DNA of 64,000 bases from Maribacter sp. ACAM166 (GCF_005771495.1 NZ_VAUW01000010.1:1-64000); one strand, 5' to 3'; positions 1 through 9,727 are shown, numbered from the stretch's first letter. The notes: generated by a model not told the origin, from the letters alone. A program made the numbers and translations.

Positions 1-132
1 TCAGAAGCCGAGCTATCAGTCTTTCAATGGATAGAAACTTGGTACAACAGAAGAAGAATGCACTCTACATTGGGGTATAAAACCATAGAAGAATTTGAAA
101 ACGAAATGTATAATCAACAAATAGCAGTATGA
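1..132 (+). pseudogene. IS3-family transposase, C-terminal fragment
   Basis: Reading from base 1, an open frame of 43 codons ends at the TGA at 130-132. It includes WYNRRRMHSTLGYKTIEEFE, the typical C-terminal end of IS3-family OrfB (IS150-like) DDE transposases just after the catalytic core. The gene is cut by the window edge, so whether the element is intact upstream cannot be seen. The T-rich stretch at about 142-170 could contain the right inverted repeat of the element, but no partner repeat lies in the window. Confidence 0.75.
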
Positions 133-511
133 CTCTTATCTAATTGTCCACTTTTTTATTGCAAGTCTAGTGTCTACAAGAGGTTTACATTCGGTTATGA
201 ATTCGCCTCTATGAAATTGTTCAAATACGGCCTTCTTTAATAGTGAACGAATGGAAAATATAATGGCAATCAGGAAATTTGTAACCAGTTTCGCCACAGC
301 GGTAATCTATCTTTTGCCAAAAAGCAGGAAGAGAAGATTGGCCCATATAAATGGAACTTTGGTTTAAGTGTTGTCAATACTTAAAGTGCTTTTCATTTAG
401 ATAGTGAGTAGATTAAAAATGTAGTTTAAAGACTAAAAATGTTTTAAATATTAGGGCATTCAATAAGAGGGCCTTTGTTGATATAATTCGCATTAATGAA
501 CGATTAATATT
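133..511. other. Intergenic region downstream of the IS fragment
   Basis: No intact gene is seen. A 38-residue open stretch without a start codon at 268-384 (+) ends in WNFGLSVVNT, which is loosely like the last strands of a TonB-dependent receptor barrel and may be a relic. The rest is AT-rich with no recognised element. Confidence 0.4.
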
Positions 512-546
512 TAAAAAAGCCCAATCAAAAGAAGTAAGATTGGGCT
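512..546 (-). terminator. Rho-independent terminator of the TonB receptor gene
   Basis: AGCCCAATC (518-526) and GATTGGGCT (538-546) form a perfect 9-bp stem with an 11-nt loop. On the minus strand the stem is followed by a T run (complement of 512-518). It lies 22 bp past the stop of the TonB receptor gene. Confidence 0.85.
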
Positions 547-567
547 AGCTAAACTTAAAAAATAAAA

Positions 568-3500
568 TTAAAACGTAAATGCTAGTTTTGTGAATATCCT
601 TGTTCCGTCAAGACCAAATTGTGTTGTTTGCCAAGGATACTTGAACCTACCCACAAAATCCAAATTCCTATCGTTAGGTACACCACCATTATTGCTGTAA
701 GCATCAGCGAAAGTATCTGGATATACATTAAAAAGATTATTGGCCCCTAGGGTAAAATTGATTTTATCTGTAAATTCATACGAGAAACTTAAATCGGTCA
801 AGGTTTTTGCACCATATGTAGCATCATCTGCCGGATTGCTTGGATGTCTGTAGGTGACTTTCCCATAGTTCATAAAAGATAAATTGGTCGAAAATTTATT
901 GATTCTATAATTCGCAGAAGCGATAATCTTTTTTCTTGGTCTCCAACTTTCAACTCTTGAGACATCCTCTCTTGAAAAAATTGCATCTTCAAGTCCGTTA
1001 TTACTAATAAAACTTGGAAAATTGGTCCCAGTGACTTGCGTTTTATTAAAGTTAGCAGCAATGCTACCCCCTAAATAACCTTTACCCAACGCTATGTTAT
1101 CATAGCTAAATACAATATCTATACCTTCTGTTCTGGTATTGATAGCGTTCAAGAAGAAGCCTGCAGAACCAACATTGACCCCATCTAAAGTTTGATCGAT
1201 TGGGTTGGTTGGGTCTCCTGTCGGGGTTACTTGACCCGAAAGAACGATTCTTTCATCAACATCGATTTGGTAAGCATCTACTGTAATACCTGCATTTCTA
1301 CTGATACGATAGGTAAAACCGGCGCCGACATTAAAAGAAGTTTCAGGGCTTAATTCTGGAATGCCCAATGCTCTAAGTGCAGGATCGGAATTGTTCAAAA
1401 TACCGTTCTGCTGTATTCCGTTTTCGGTCAGGGTCGTTGTAATGGCCGTATAGAATAATTGGTGTAGAGAAGGAGCCCTAAAACCACTACTTAAAGAACC
1501 TCTTATATTTAGTTTTTCATTCTGTGATTTCCATCTTGAATTCAGTTTCCAACTGGTGTTAGAACCAAAATCGCTATAGTTTTCAAAACGTAAAGCACCA
1601 CCAATTAAGAATGATTTTGAAATATCATAGTTGATGTCCGTATAGATACCTAGGTTGTTACGGTAGTCATTAGATGCATTTTCTGGCTTAAACCCACCAA
1701 AGGATTCAGAACCTGTTCTGTCCGCCACATCTGGCGTTCCATCGCCGTAAGAGGCAAACTCACCTTCTTCCGTTACGAAGCGTTCTGTACGATGTTCCGC
1801 GCCAAATGCTACGGTTACAGCACTTTCATTAGCTCCTTCGAACGTACGAACCACATCAAGGTTATTCACTACGTGACTGAACTGGTGAGCTCCATTGTAA
1901 AAATCAGATGGACTACTCGCCCCAAAAGATTGATTAAAAGAATTGGTAATGTAGTAATCTATTCGGTTTTTTCCCATGGTAGAACTTAAATCAAAATTCC
2001 ACTCGTTATAAACCGTTTTAATTCCTAATGCTAAGGTGTTGTCTTTGATTTGTGGAGACATTTCTGCCAAGAAGAAATCCTGTCCTGGATAGATTTGTTC
2101 AAAACCAGTTACCCAGTAAGGTACACGAGCAAATTGCGGAGCAGAACCAGAACGATTAGCTAGGGTACCAAATGAGTAAATTTCAGTTTGGCTAGCTTCG
2201 TCCAAGGTATAACCCATGTTGTAGCTAAAGTTAGTAATGGTCATGTCTGGTAAACCAACTTGAAAACCTGCACTTGGATTTCTATCTAAAAATGCAGTTA
2301 AATCATTAGTATTGTAATCTGAAGTTTCGGAAACACCCCAGTAAGCAGCTTCATCTGCTACACTGGTAATGGCCCCTGCTCGTTGTGACCTTTTCTGGTC
2401 AAAGTAGTTCAAGGTGAAGTTGGCATACCCTTTATCCGAAATATTAACTCCGAAACCAGTCTCTATTTGATATTGCTCACCATCTCCCTTAGATGTTGTG
2501 CTAAAGCTTGTGTTTACAAAAGGTTCTGATGCCTTTTTCATAACTAAATTTATGACGCCAGCCACGGCATCAGATCCATATTGGGCAGCAGCACCGTCTC
2601 TTAATATTTCTACACGTTCTAAAGCGGCAGATGGAACAGACTTCATATCTACACCGACCTCACCACGGCCAGGGGTTACATAACTATAGACGAGCGCACT
2701 TGCATTCTTTCTTTTTCCATTGACCAAAACTAAGGTTCTACTAGGAAAAAGACCTCTTAAATCTGCAGGACTAAAATGTGCAGCAGCATCAGAAATTGGC
2801 TGTTGGGTAGCGTTGTAAGAAGGTACCTTGAACATTAATTGTTGATCAAGCACGCCTTGTCCAGTTTTGGCCAAATCGGCTATTCTTATATTATCTACAG
2901 GTACAGGCGAATCAAAAGAAGTTCTAGGCTTACCTCTACTACCGACAACGATTACATCGTCGAGTTGGGCCGCACTTTCATTTAACACTACGGTTATACT
3001 GTTTTCACCCTCTACGGTGATTTCTTTCGTTGCAAATCCAATATAAGAAACAACCACTACTGTATTTTCATTGTTTAGGGTAATCGAAAAATTACCGTCA
3101 AAATCAGTAGTCGTACCATTGGTGGTACCTTTCTCTAATATGCTGGCACCTCCTAAAGGCTTTGCATCCACATCTGTAACAGTTCCGGTAATTGTTGATT
3201 GTAGTATAAAAGAGGTCTCGATTTTAGTATCAAGTTGTTTACTGTTTTGTGCCTTTTTTACTACTACTGTACCATTCTCTGTTAACTCATAAGTAAAATT
3301 AATCGGTGAAAGACAATTTTTAAGTAGCGTCTTTACCTTTACCACTCCTTTTTTCAAATCTATTTCCGGAGCATTTTTAATTAAATCATCCCTGTAAATA
3401 AAGTTGAAATCTGTTTGTTCGTTAATCAGTTTAAAAATCTGTTTTACCGATAAAGAAATGTCTTTCTCGATTGTTATGTCCACATCCTGCGAAACTCCCG

Positions 3501-3615
3501 TATTAGGACTAAGTGCGAAGGTAAGGGCGCAACAAAAAAAGATCAATGTTTTCATAATTGTTTTTAAGAGTCTGTCTCCAAAATAGGAGGTCGATCTGAT
3601 GAGAATATTTTTCAT
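568..3615 (-). CDS. TonB-dependent outer-membrane receptor with STN signalling domain
   Basis: 1015 residues. Predicted role: energy-coupled uptake across the outer membrane, with signalling to the adjacent FecR. In order: a signal peptide (hydrophobic stretch about 22-38, with a possible alternative start at Met21), an STN domain (about 45-115), a CarboxypepD_reg-like beta domain (about 140-215, with GTTNGTTTDFDGNF), a plug (about 220-355, with RTLVLVNGKRK and VEILRDGAAAQYGSDAVAG) and a beta barrel ending in aromatic FTF. The STN domain plus neighbouring fecR and ECF sigma genes indicate Fec-type trans-envelope regulation. No susD follows, so this is not a SusCD pair, and the substrate cannot be told from the sequence. 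A perfect terminator lies just downstream. Confidence 0.9.
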   Translation of the reverse strand: MKNILIRSTSYFGDRLLKTIMKTLIFFCCALTFALSPNTGVSQDVDITIEKDISLSVKQIFKLINEQTDFNFIYRDDLIKNAPEIDLKKGVVKVKTLLKNCLSPINFTYELTENGTVVVKKAQNSKQLDTKIETSFILQSTITGTVTDVDAKPLGGASILEKGTTNGTTTDFDGNFSITLNNENTVVVVSYIGFATKEITVEGENSITVVLNESAAQLDDVIVVGSRGKPRTSFDSPVPVDNIRIADLAKTGQGVLDQQLMFKVPSYNATQQPISDAAAHFSPADLRGLFPSRTLVLVNGKRKNASALVYSYVTPGRGEVGVDMKSVPSAALERVEILRDGAAAQYGSDAVAGVINLVMKKASEPFVNTSFSTTSKGDGEQYQIETGFGVNISDKGYANFTLNYFDQKRSQRAGAITSVADEAAYWGVSETSDYNTNDLTAFLDRNPSAGFQVGLPDMTITNFSYNMGYTLDEASQTEIYSFGTLANRSGSAPQFARVPYWVTGFEQIYPGQDFFLAEMSPQIKDNTLALGIKTVYNEWNFDLSSTMGKNRIDYYITNSFNQSFGASSPSDFYNGAHQFSHVVNNLDVVRTFEGANESAVTVAFGAEHRTERFVTEEGEFASYGDGTPDVADRTGSESFGGFKPENASNDYRNNLGIYTDINYDISKSFLIGGALRFENYSDFGSNTSWKLNSRWKSQNEKLNIRGSLSSGFRAPSLHQLFYTAITTTLTENGIQQNGILNNSDPALRALGIPELSPETSFNVGAGFTYRISRNAGITVDAYQIDVDERIVLSGQVTPTGDPTNPIDQTLDGVNVGSAGFFLNAINTRTEGIDIVFSYDNIALGKGYLGGSIAANFNKTQVTGTNFPSFISNNGLEDAIFSREDVSRVESWRPRKKIIASANYRINKFSTNLSFMNYGKVTYRHPSNPADDATYGAKTLTDLSFSYEFTDKINFTLGANNLFNVYPDTFADAYSNNGGVPNDRNLDFVGRFKYPWQTTQFGLDGTRIFTKLAFTF

Positions 3616-3726
3616 AATTTTACATTTGAATTAGTTATACATTGTTTTAGTGAGCATTGTTAATTATTTCCAATTGAGAAAGACTGCTACTGTCTAAGGT
3701 TCAAGCCTTTTCTTTTTTATTCCATT

Positions 3727-4908
3727 TTATTTTATAGTTATCGTTTTATTGTTGACCTCAAAGGTTACCTCATTTTCACTTGTAGCTTCAATGAGTTTGA
3801 TTATACCCAAAAAAGAATCCGTCCTTTCCAAGACTCCAGTAAATACATAATTTTTTAATTCTGCCGATTCAAATATCACTTCTACATCGTACCATCTTGA
3901 AAGTATTTTCATGATTTCGACCAAAGACTTTTCATTGAACGTAAATACTCCTTTCACCCATGAAATTTCTTGTGAACCATCTACCGCTATTACCTTTATC
4001 CCGTTGGACTCATTGTTGATTATAGATTGCTGATTGGGATTGAGAATTTCTTCGAACCCATCTTTTTTAACAAGTACCTTACCCTCTATCAACGTAGTAG
4101 CTATTTCATGATCATCAGAATAGGCTCTTATGTTAAAATGTGTTCCTATAACGCTGATTTCCTGTCCATCGCAAATCAGCGAAAATGAAGTGTCGTTGTT
4201 ATCTGAACTTGGTGAAACTTCAAGGTAAGCCTCCCCATAGACTAATTCAATTTTACGCGTCTCATCTTTTGAGAATACTGTCGGAAACTTAAGTTTCGAA
4301 TCTGAATTCAACCAAACTTTAGTTCTGTCAGATAATTGGATGAAAAATTGTCCGCCTCTAGGAACTGTTAAATAATTATAAGTCTTCGTATTTAGCTTTG
4401 AAGCTTTCTCTGTGTTTTTGTAAACTAATTTTTCACCATTGCTCGTCAACTTATCCGTTGCATATTTCTTGCCTTTTTCAAGAGTTATTTCATTTCCGTT
4501 ATCCAAGGTCAGTATCGCTTTATTAGAACCAGATTCTATCTGTATTTTATAATCTACAACCTCAGTCTCTATATTATTTGATTGTATATTGAAGGTAATA
4601 ATGCCAAACAAAATTAATACCGATGCAGCTACTGCTAATTTTTTAAACAGCTGGATTCTTTTTTTACGCTTCTGTCTTTCAACTTTTTTGGCGATTACTT
4701 TTTTGGCGTTTTCCACATTATAGTTCTTCATGAATGCATTGGTTAAATATTCAGTTCTAACGTATTCATTGAACGTATTACTGTTTTTATTGTTTTTTAT
4801 CCAACTATATAACTGGTCAAGTTCTTCATGGTTAATTTCCTTGTTCAAGAACTTAACAATTAGTTTTTGTGCTTTTGACTCCTTCATCATACTTTTATTA
4901 CGTATCAT
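3727..4908 (-). CDS. FecR-family anti-sigma factor with DUF4974
   Basis: 393 residues. An N-terminal cytoplasmic helical region (1-85) would bind the sigma factor. One membrane helix follows at about 89-107 after a Lys/Arg-rich stretch (RQKRKKR). The periplasmic FecR domain contains LTVPRGGQFFIQLSDRTKVW, and a C-terminal DUF4974 region (about 320-393) should contact the STN domain of the receptor. The start may instead be Met7 or Met8. It is transcribed toward the TonB receptor gene with a 111-bp gap and is divergent from the ECF sigma gene 82 bp away, which is the usual ECF/FecR/TonB arrangement in Bacteroidota. Confidence 0.9.
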   Translation of the reverse strand: MIRNKSMMKESKAQKLIVKFLNKEINHEELDQLYSWIKNNKNSNTFNEYVRTEYLTNAFMKNYNVENAKKVIAKKVERQKRKKRIQLFKKLAVAASVLILFGIITFNIQSNNIETEVVDYKIQIESGSNKAILTLDNGNEITLEKGKKYATDKLTSNGEKLVYKNTEKASKLNTKTYNYLTVPRGGQFFIQLSDRTKVWLNSDSKLKFPTVFSKDETRKIELVYGEAYLEVSPSSDNNDTSFSLICDGQEISVIGTHFNIRAYSDDHEIATTLIEGKVLVKKDGFEEILNPNQQSIINNESNGIKVIAVDGSQEISWVKGVFTFNEKSLVEIMKILSRWYDVEVIFESAELKNYVFTGVLERTDSFLGIIKLIEATSENEVTFEVNNKTITIK

Positions 4909-4990
4909 TGTTGCAAACCCCTCTACTTATTTTCACTTTTTTTTTGAATTAGTGATAAAGTTTTATAGTTTACTGAAATTCAAGTATTAA
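4909..4990. promoter_or_regulatory. Divergent promoter region between fecR and ECF sigma
   Basis: These 82 bp separate the divergent start codons of the FecR and ECF sigma genes, so both promoters and any autoregulatory site must lie here or inside the gene ends. The stretch is very AT-rich. I cannot assign -33/-7 elements with confidence. Confidence 0.5.
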
Positions 4991-5560
4991 ATGGGTTTTA
5001 AAAATCACTTTTTTTTAGCCCAAAGATTAAAATTGGGAGATTCCAAGGCCTACGATTTTTTGATGGAAGATTTTTATCAAAATCTTTGCCTTTATTCATA
5101 TTCATTGATACATGACCATGAAAAAGCTGAAGATATTGTACAAAACGTTTTTGTTGAACTTTATGTTAAAAGGACAAATATAAACCCAAAGCTTTCCTTA
5201 AAAAATTACTTATATCGTTCTGTATATAATGGGTTTATTGATCAGTATAGAAAAAACAAACCCGTTATTAATTTAGAAAAAAAATATTTAGAAGCTTTGG
5301 ATCATGTCGTTGAGAATGATTCAGAGAACTTAGAAGAACTATTAGGCAAACTTCAACAAGAAATAGACAGTTTACCTAAAAAATGCAAACAAATTTTCTT
5401 ATTGAACAAGAAGGAAGGCCTGACCCATATTGAAATATCAGAGTATTTAGGAGTTTCAATTAAAACTATTGAAGGCCATATGACGAGAGCTTTTAAAATA
5501 TTGAATAAGAAATTAGGTGCTAAGATGGATGCACTACTCTTTTTATTATTTAAATTTTAA
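4991..5560 (+). CDS. ECF RNA polymerase sigma-70 factor
   Basis: 189 residues. Region 2 (about 10-80) includes the EKAEDIVQNVFVELY helix and the YLYRSVYNGFIDQYRKNK promoter-melting segment. Region 4 (about 115-175) includes LPKKCKQIFLLNKKEGLTHI and the recognition helix GVSIKTIEGHMTRAFKIL. Length and domain order fit the Bacteroidota FecI-like family. It is divergent from the FecR gene, so it probably drives the TonB receptor operon under FecR control. No terminator is evident downstream. Confidence 0.9.
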   Translation: MGFKNHFFLAQRLKLGDSKAYDFLMEDFYQNLCLYSYSLIHDHEKAEDIVQNVFVELYVKRTNINPKLSLKNYLYRSVYNGFIDQYRKNKPVINLEKKYLEALDHVVENDSENLEELLGKLQQEIDSLPKKCKQIFLLNKKEGLTHIEISEYLGVSIKTIEGHMTRAFKILNKKLGAKMDALLFLLFKF

Positions 5561-5760
5561 TTGAAATATCAATTTTAGACAAACTACCCCATTAAAAAAA
5601 TGCTAATTTTCTTACATTCTACACAACTAATACAACACTTCACACAATTGCATACTTCAAATCTATAGTCAATTACTAGATTAACAAAAAAACATACATC
5701 ACATATCAAGCTACTCCCCCTTTCTATAAGAACTGTCTTTTCATAAAAAATAAGTAACAC
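5561..5760. other. AT-rich gap after ECF sigma
   Basis: About 200 bp with no gene, hairpin or repeat that I can support. Confidence 0.4.
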
Positions 5761-5865
5761 ATGAATTCACTTATCTACTATGTCGCGATTGCAGCCATAA
5801 TTTTTAGCGTATACGTTATTATTTTCATTGTAACAGGGCTACTAAGAAATCGATATAATCCATAA
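5761..5865 (+). CDS. Possible 34-residue single-span membrane peptide
   Basis: ATG at 5761 opens 34 codons ending at TAA 5863-5865. The product is one hydrophobic helix (about 6-28, YYVAIAAIIFSVYVIIFIV), then LLRNRYNP with two arginines, so the C-terminus would be cytoplasmic by the positive-inside rule. It stands alone after the ECF sigma gene. It could be a genuine small membrane protein or chance. The well-formed membrane segment and charge placement favour it, but no homolog is recognised. Confidence 0.35.
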   Translation: MNSLIYYVAIAAIIFSVYVIIFIVTGLLRNRYNP

Positions 5866-6049
5866 ATATGATACTGCCTATTTCAAACCATCATTGTTTT
5901 AGAATAGTTTTAAACGTTTAAAATAAGACAATACCTAGTTTAAAGTTTTTGTCTTCAGACCATTTAGTATTAAAATCAGTCTATTGTTTGTGTGAAAAAG
6001 TATAGGCACAGGTCATACTAGACAACTACATACGGAACCAAAATACAAA

Positions 6050-6091
6050 GAAAAAGGGTACGATTACCGATGGTAACCGTACCCCTTTATG
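6050..6091 (-). terminator. Terminator of first DUF285 gene
   Basis: GGGTACGATTACC and GGTAACCGTACCC form a 13-bp stem with one wobble pair and a short loop. The minus strand continues into a T-rich run (complement of AAAGAAAAA). It may act in both directions. The same hairpin is repeated after the second paralog at 7818-7856. Confidence 0.8.
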
Positions 6092-6121
6092 CCTTATTTA
6101 AGTACTTATTCTTTAATTATA

Positions 6122-7516
6122 TTATGGACATGTTCCCCAAACGGGCTCTTGACTAGAATCCATTCCTGAAAATTCAGATGGTCGTGAGCCTATTTCTGTT
6201 ACGCACCAAGCGCTAAGGTTTTGATCGAATGCGTCTGCATTGTAAAACATATAACTCATATAGGTAACCTTCGAGGTATCCCAAGCACCAATGGGTTGGT
6301 TAAAACTAGTTGCACCACGGAACATCTCGGACATATCGGTAACATTCGACGTATCCCAATCCTCAATGGGTTGATTAAAACTAGTTGCAACATAGAACAT
6401 ATACTCCATACGGGTAACATTCGATGTATCCCAAGCCCCAATGGGTTGGTCAAAACTATCGGCATAAGAGAACATCTGACTCATATCGGTAACCTTCGAG
6501 GTATCCCAAGCCCCAATGGGTTGATTAAAACTATCTGCAAATCTGAACGTGTTACGCATATCGGTAACATTCGAAGTATCCCAGGTACTTATATCTTGAT
6601 TAAAAGTAGAACGATTATAGAAAAGTTCACTCATATCTGTGATTTTAGAGGTAATGACCTTAGAAAGGTCCGCACCGTCAGTAACAAGAGCTTCCAATGC
6701 TTCTTTATTCTCCACAACGGTATAGGTTTCATTGTTAAACCTATAATCTCCTGCCTCAACCCCTACTAGTGCTTTTAGAGTAATTCCATTTTCTGCTACA
6801 TAAATTATAGAGCATCCACTACTATTCACATCGGTATCGGCCACCGTATTGGGGCAAAGGTCGATCACATCGGGTACACCATCTTCATCGGTGTCTACCG
6901 TATTATAACAGGTAATCGTAGTAGCTGTAAGGCTTTCCCCGTCATCTAATATTCCATTGCGGTTGTCATCTATAAAAACTTGAATAACAAGACCACCTAA
7001 AGCGCAGTCTTCTAAATCAGCGCTGCTGACGCTAATCGCTGTAGGGCTACCGTCAATACCATTCTCACCGTCCGTACCATCAGCTCCGTTGCAAATAGTA
7101 TCTTGGGTAATAATCGCTTCTGCGGTATCTAACGCACCATTGCCGTTGCTATCTACATAAAAAGTATAGGTTTTGCCACCGTTTGAGCAGCTCGTACTTT
7201 CATTAAATATAACGCCAATCGAATTACCGTTGACTCCGTCCGATCCATCATTCCCATTTGTTCCGTCTGTTCCATTACACAGCTCAAATTCAGAAATCAA
7301 AGCTTCTTCAGCGTCTAATGTACCGTTGGTATTTGTATCCGTAAAAAAACGAATTTGGGCACACCCGTTAGCTAGAACAATTTGTTCCATACTAATGGCA
7401 AGACCGGCTTCACCGTCTAAACCATTCGCACCGTCGGCGCCGTCGGCAACTTCGTCTACCGTACAGGACGAAAAAATAAGTAAAAGGGAGGCAAAAAATA
7501 ATGGGGTACGCTTCAT
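6122..7516 (-). CDS. DUF285 (BspA-like) repeat surface lipoprotein, paralog A
   Basis: 464 residues. A lipoprotein signal ends at the lipobox IFSSC (Cys18). Next come short collagen-like Gly-Asp-Gly linkers alternating with three EF-hand-like DUF7151-type units ([39 protein letters not shown]), then a thrombospondin type-3 calcium motif ([16 protein letters not shown]). The C-terminal half has about six DUF285 repeats of roughly 33 residues built on [20 protein letters not shown]. The family is associated with surface exposure and binding; the ligand here is unknown. Residues 1-290 are nearly identical to the downstream paralog, while the repeats differ. Confidence 0.85.
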   Translation of the reverse strand: MKRTPLFFASLLLIFSSCTVDEVADGADGANGLDGEAGLAISMEQIVLANGCAQIRFFTDTNTNGTLDAEEALISEFELCNGTDGTNGNDGSDGVNGNSIGVIFNESTSCSNGGKTYTFYVDSNGNGALDTAEAIITQDTICNGADGTDGENGIDGSPTAISVSSADLEDCALGGLVIQVFIDDNRNGILDDGESLTATTITCYNTVDTDEDGVPDVIDLCPNTVADTDVNSSGCSIIYVAENGITLKALVGVEAGDYRFNNETYTVVENKEALEALVTDGADLSKVITSKITDMSELFYNRSTFNQDISTWDTSNVTDMRNTFRFADSFNQPIGAWDTSKVTDMSQMFSYADSFDQPIGAWDTSNVTRMEYMFYVATSFNQPIEDWDTSNVTDMSEMFRGATSFNQPIGAWDTSKVTYMSYMFYNADAFDQNLSAWCVTEIGSRPSEFSGMDSSQEPVWGTCP

Positions 7517-7594
7517 ATAATGTGTTTTTTAATTTGAAAATTGATGTAGTTACCATCTAAGGTGTTAAAAAAACCTATAGACTGGTTGATATAA

Positions 7595-7607
7595 CGTACT
7601 ATGTACG
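7595..7607. promoter_or_regulatory. Inverted repeat in conserved leader, copy A
   Basis: CGTACTATGTACG (5-bp arms, 3-bp centre) lies 79 bp upstream of the start of paralog A and is kept exactly in the leader of paralog B. It may be an operator or part of a promoter, but conservation could also simply reflect recent duplication. Confidence 0.35.
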
Positions 7608-7817
7608 ATAAATATTACAATTTATATCAGAAAATAATTCTAGCTAAAACGTTTCGTTTGTTCGGAAAATTTAGGTGAAGAAAAAACACCTGTTACGATG
7701 ACCGAAATAAACAGAGCCTGCGACATCAATCACTTTTATGTAAACTACTGTTGCTCAAGAATTAAATGAATATTTAAATCGGCATACAGGTGTTAAAGAG
7801 CTTACCCAACAACAAAG

Positions 7818-7856
7818 AAAAAGGGTACGATTACCGATGGTAACCGTACCCTTTTT
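7818..7856 (-). terminator. Terminator of second DUF285 gene
   Basis: This is the same GGGTACGATTACC / GGTAACCGTACCC hairpin as at 6050-6091, with T-rich flanks on both strands. It sits 34 bp past the stop of paralog B. Confidence 0.8.
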
Positions 7857-7889
7857 ATGCCCTATTTAAGTACTTATTCTTTAATTATA

Positions 7890-9293
7890 TTATGGACATG
7901 TTCCCCAAACGGGCTCTTGACTAGAATCCATAGCTGAAAATGAATTTGGTCTTGAGTCTATTTTTATTGCGCACCAACCGCCTAGGTCCTGATCGAATGC
8001 ATCTGCTTGGGAAAACATAGCTCTCATATCGTTAACATTGGAAGTATCCCAAGTACTAATATCTTGGTTAAAATTATTAGCTATATAGAACATAAAACTT
8101 ATATTAATAGCATTCGAGGTATCCCAAGTACTAATATCTTGGTTAAAAGTAGCAGCATTACTAAACATAGATTTCATATCACTAACATTAGAGGTATCCC
8201 AAGCCCCTATGGACTGGTTAAAAGTATTAGCATGATTGAACATAGATTTCATAGTAGTAACCTTCGAGGTATCCCAAGCCCCAATGGACTGGTTAAAAGT
8301 ATTAGCATGATAGAACATAGATTCCATATTGCTAACATTCGAGGTATCCCAAGTACTTATATCTTGGTTAAAAGTAGTTTCATTATAGAAAAGCCATTTC
8401 ATATCCGTGATTTTAGAGGTAATGACCTTAGAAAGGTCCGCACCGTCAGTAACAAGAGCTTCCAGTGCTTCTTTATTCTCCACAACGGTATAGGTTTCAT
8501 TGTTAAACCTATAATCTCCTGCCTCAACGCCTGCTAGTACTTTTAAGGTAATTCCATTTTCTGCTACATAAATTATAGAGCATCCACTACTATTCACATC
8601 GGTATCGGCCACCGTATTGGGGCAAAGGTCGATCACATCGGGTACACCATCTTCATCGGTGTCTACCGTATTATAACAGGTAATCGTAGTAGCTGTAAGG
8701 CTTTCTCCGGCGTCCAATATTCCATTGCGGTTGTCATCTATAAAAACTTGAATAACAAGACCACCTAAAGCGCAGTCTTCTAAATCAGCGCTGCTGACGC
8801 TAATCGCTGTAGGGCTACCGTCAATACCATTCTCACCGTCCGTACCATCAGCTCCGTTGCAAATAGTATCTTGGGTAATAATCGCTTCTGCGGTATCTAA
8901 CGCACCATTGCCGTTGCTATCTACATAAAAAGTATAGGTTTTGCCACCGTTTGAGCAGCTCGTACTTTCATTAAATATAACGCCAATCGAATTACCATTG
9001 ACTCCCTCCGTTCCGTTGGTTCCATCATTACCGTTTGTTCCGTCTGTTCCATTACACAGCTCAAATTCAGAAATCAAAGCTTCTTCAGCGTCTAATGTGC
9101 CGTTGGTATTTGTATCCGTAAAAAAACGAATTTGGGCACACCCGTTAGCTAGAACAATTTGTTCCATACTAATGGCAAGACCGGCTTCACCGTCTAAACC
9201 ATTCGCACCGTCGGCGCCGTCGGCAACTTCGTCTACCGTACAGGACGAAAAAATAAGTAAAAGGGAGGCAAAAAATAATAGGGTACGCTTCAT
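7890..9293 (-). CDS. DUF285 (BspA-like) repeat surface lipoprotein, paralog B
   Basis: 467 residues. It has the same architecture as the neighbour: lipobox IFSSC, Gly-Asp-Gly linkers with one extra three-residue step (NDGTNGTEG), three DUF7151-like units, a thrombospondin type-3 motif and about six DUF285 repeats. The repeats keep the WDTSNV core but carry different residues at the DMxxMFxxAxxF positions (for example MESMFYHANTFNQ against [13 protein letters not shown]). The last 13 residues, including [11 protein letters not shown], are common to both copies. This is a diverging duplicate, perhaps changing the binding face. Confidence 0.85.
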   Translation of the reverse strand: MKRTLLFFASLLLIFSSCTVDEVADGADGANGLDGEAGLAISMEQIVLANGCAQIRFFTDTNTNGTLDAEEALISEFELCNGTDGTNGNDGTNGTEGVNGNSIGVIFNESTSCSNGGKTYTFYVDSNGNGALDTAEAIITQDTICNGADGTDGENGIDGSPTAISVSSADLEDCALGGLVIQVFIDDNRNGILDAGESLTATTITCYNTVDTDEDGVPDVIDLCPNTVADTDVNSSGCSIIYVAENGITLKVLAGVEAGDYRFNNETYTVVENKEALEALVTDGADLSKVITSKITDMKWLFYNETTFNQDISTWDTSNVSNMESMFYHANTFNQSIGAWDTSKVTTMKSMFNHANTFNQSIGAWDTSNVSDMKSMFSNAATFNQDISTWDTSNAINISFMFYIANNFNQDISTWDTSNVNDMRAMFSQADAFDQDLGGWCAIKIDSRPNSFSAMDSSQEPVWGTCP

Positions 9294-9372
9294 ATTTATT
9301 TGTTTTTTAATTTGAAAATCGATGTAGTTACCATCTAAGGTGTTAAAAAAATCTATCGACCGGTTGATATAA

Positions 9373-9385
9373 CGTACTATGTACG
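9373..9385. promoter_or_regulatory. Inverted repeat in conserved leader, copy B
   Basis: CGTACTATGTACG again, 80 bp upstream of paralog B and inside the leader shared by both duplicated genes. See copy A. Confidence 0.35.
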
Positions 9386-9426
9386 ATAAATATTACAATT
9401 AATATAAGAAAAATAATTCTAGCTAA

Positions 9427-9727
9427 AGCGAGTAAAAAACAGTAGTAAATCTACCAATATTATATATTTTCTATACCAGAAAAGTTATTCGAGAGTTTGA
9501 GAATAAGGCAAGCGGTAATTTGGTCGAATACCCTTTAGTTCGGAACCGATAATCTCGTACACCCTAAAAATTAAAAAAATTCTTTAAGAACTCGTTGCAG
9601 CTAGTATAGAAAGGGAGGTGATTAATTGAATGGACGACCAACTTCGGAAGAGATTTTGAAAATCCAATCTTACAACGTTGCCACTAGGACGAGTTTTAAA
9701 ACCTGCCGTATAAAATATTTATATGCA
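9427..9727. other. Gap between DUF285 paralog B and the UvrA2-like gene
   Basis: About 300 bp with no recognised gene. An unusually strong Shine-Dalgarno-like AAGGGAGGTGATTA at 9611-9624 (+) precedes a TTG-started 39-codon frame at 9626-9745, which overlaps the end of the opposite-strand gene. Its product is not recognised. Confidence 0.3.

Larger units (their letters stand above)
6043..7648. repeat. Tandem duplication unit A
   Basis: This unit holds terminator, gene and leader of the first DUF285 lipoprotein. It is matched by unit B (7812-9426) from the ACAAAG before the terminator to CTAGCTAAA upstream of the gene. A 163-bp unique spacer (7649-7811) separates the units. The coding offset grows by 9 bp because of a three-codon insertion. 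Confidence 0.85.
7812..9426. repeat. Tandem duplication unit B
   Basis: Second copy of the unit described at 6043-7648, in the same orientation. It carries its own terminator, gene and leader. Identity is highest in the N-terminal coding half and the leader, and lowest across the DUF285 repeats. Confidence 0.85.

Noticed and set aside
2384-2406. TGTGACCTTTT followed by GTA inside the TonB receptor gene
   Set aside because: Spacing is 14 bp rather than 16, it lies within coding sequence, and no gene starts downstream of it on that strand.
6221-6769. 182-codon plus-strand frame across DUF285 paralog A
   Set aside because: It is the antisense of the repeat region; its own repeats simply mirror the DUF285 codons of the opposite gene.
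8007-8537. 176-codon plus-strand frame across DUF285 paralog B
   Set aside because: Antisense shadow of the repeats, as for paralog A.
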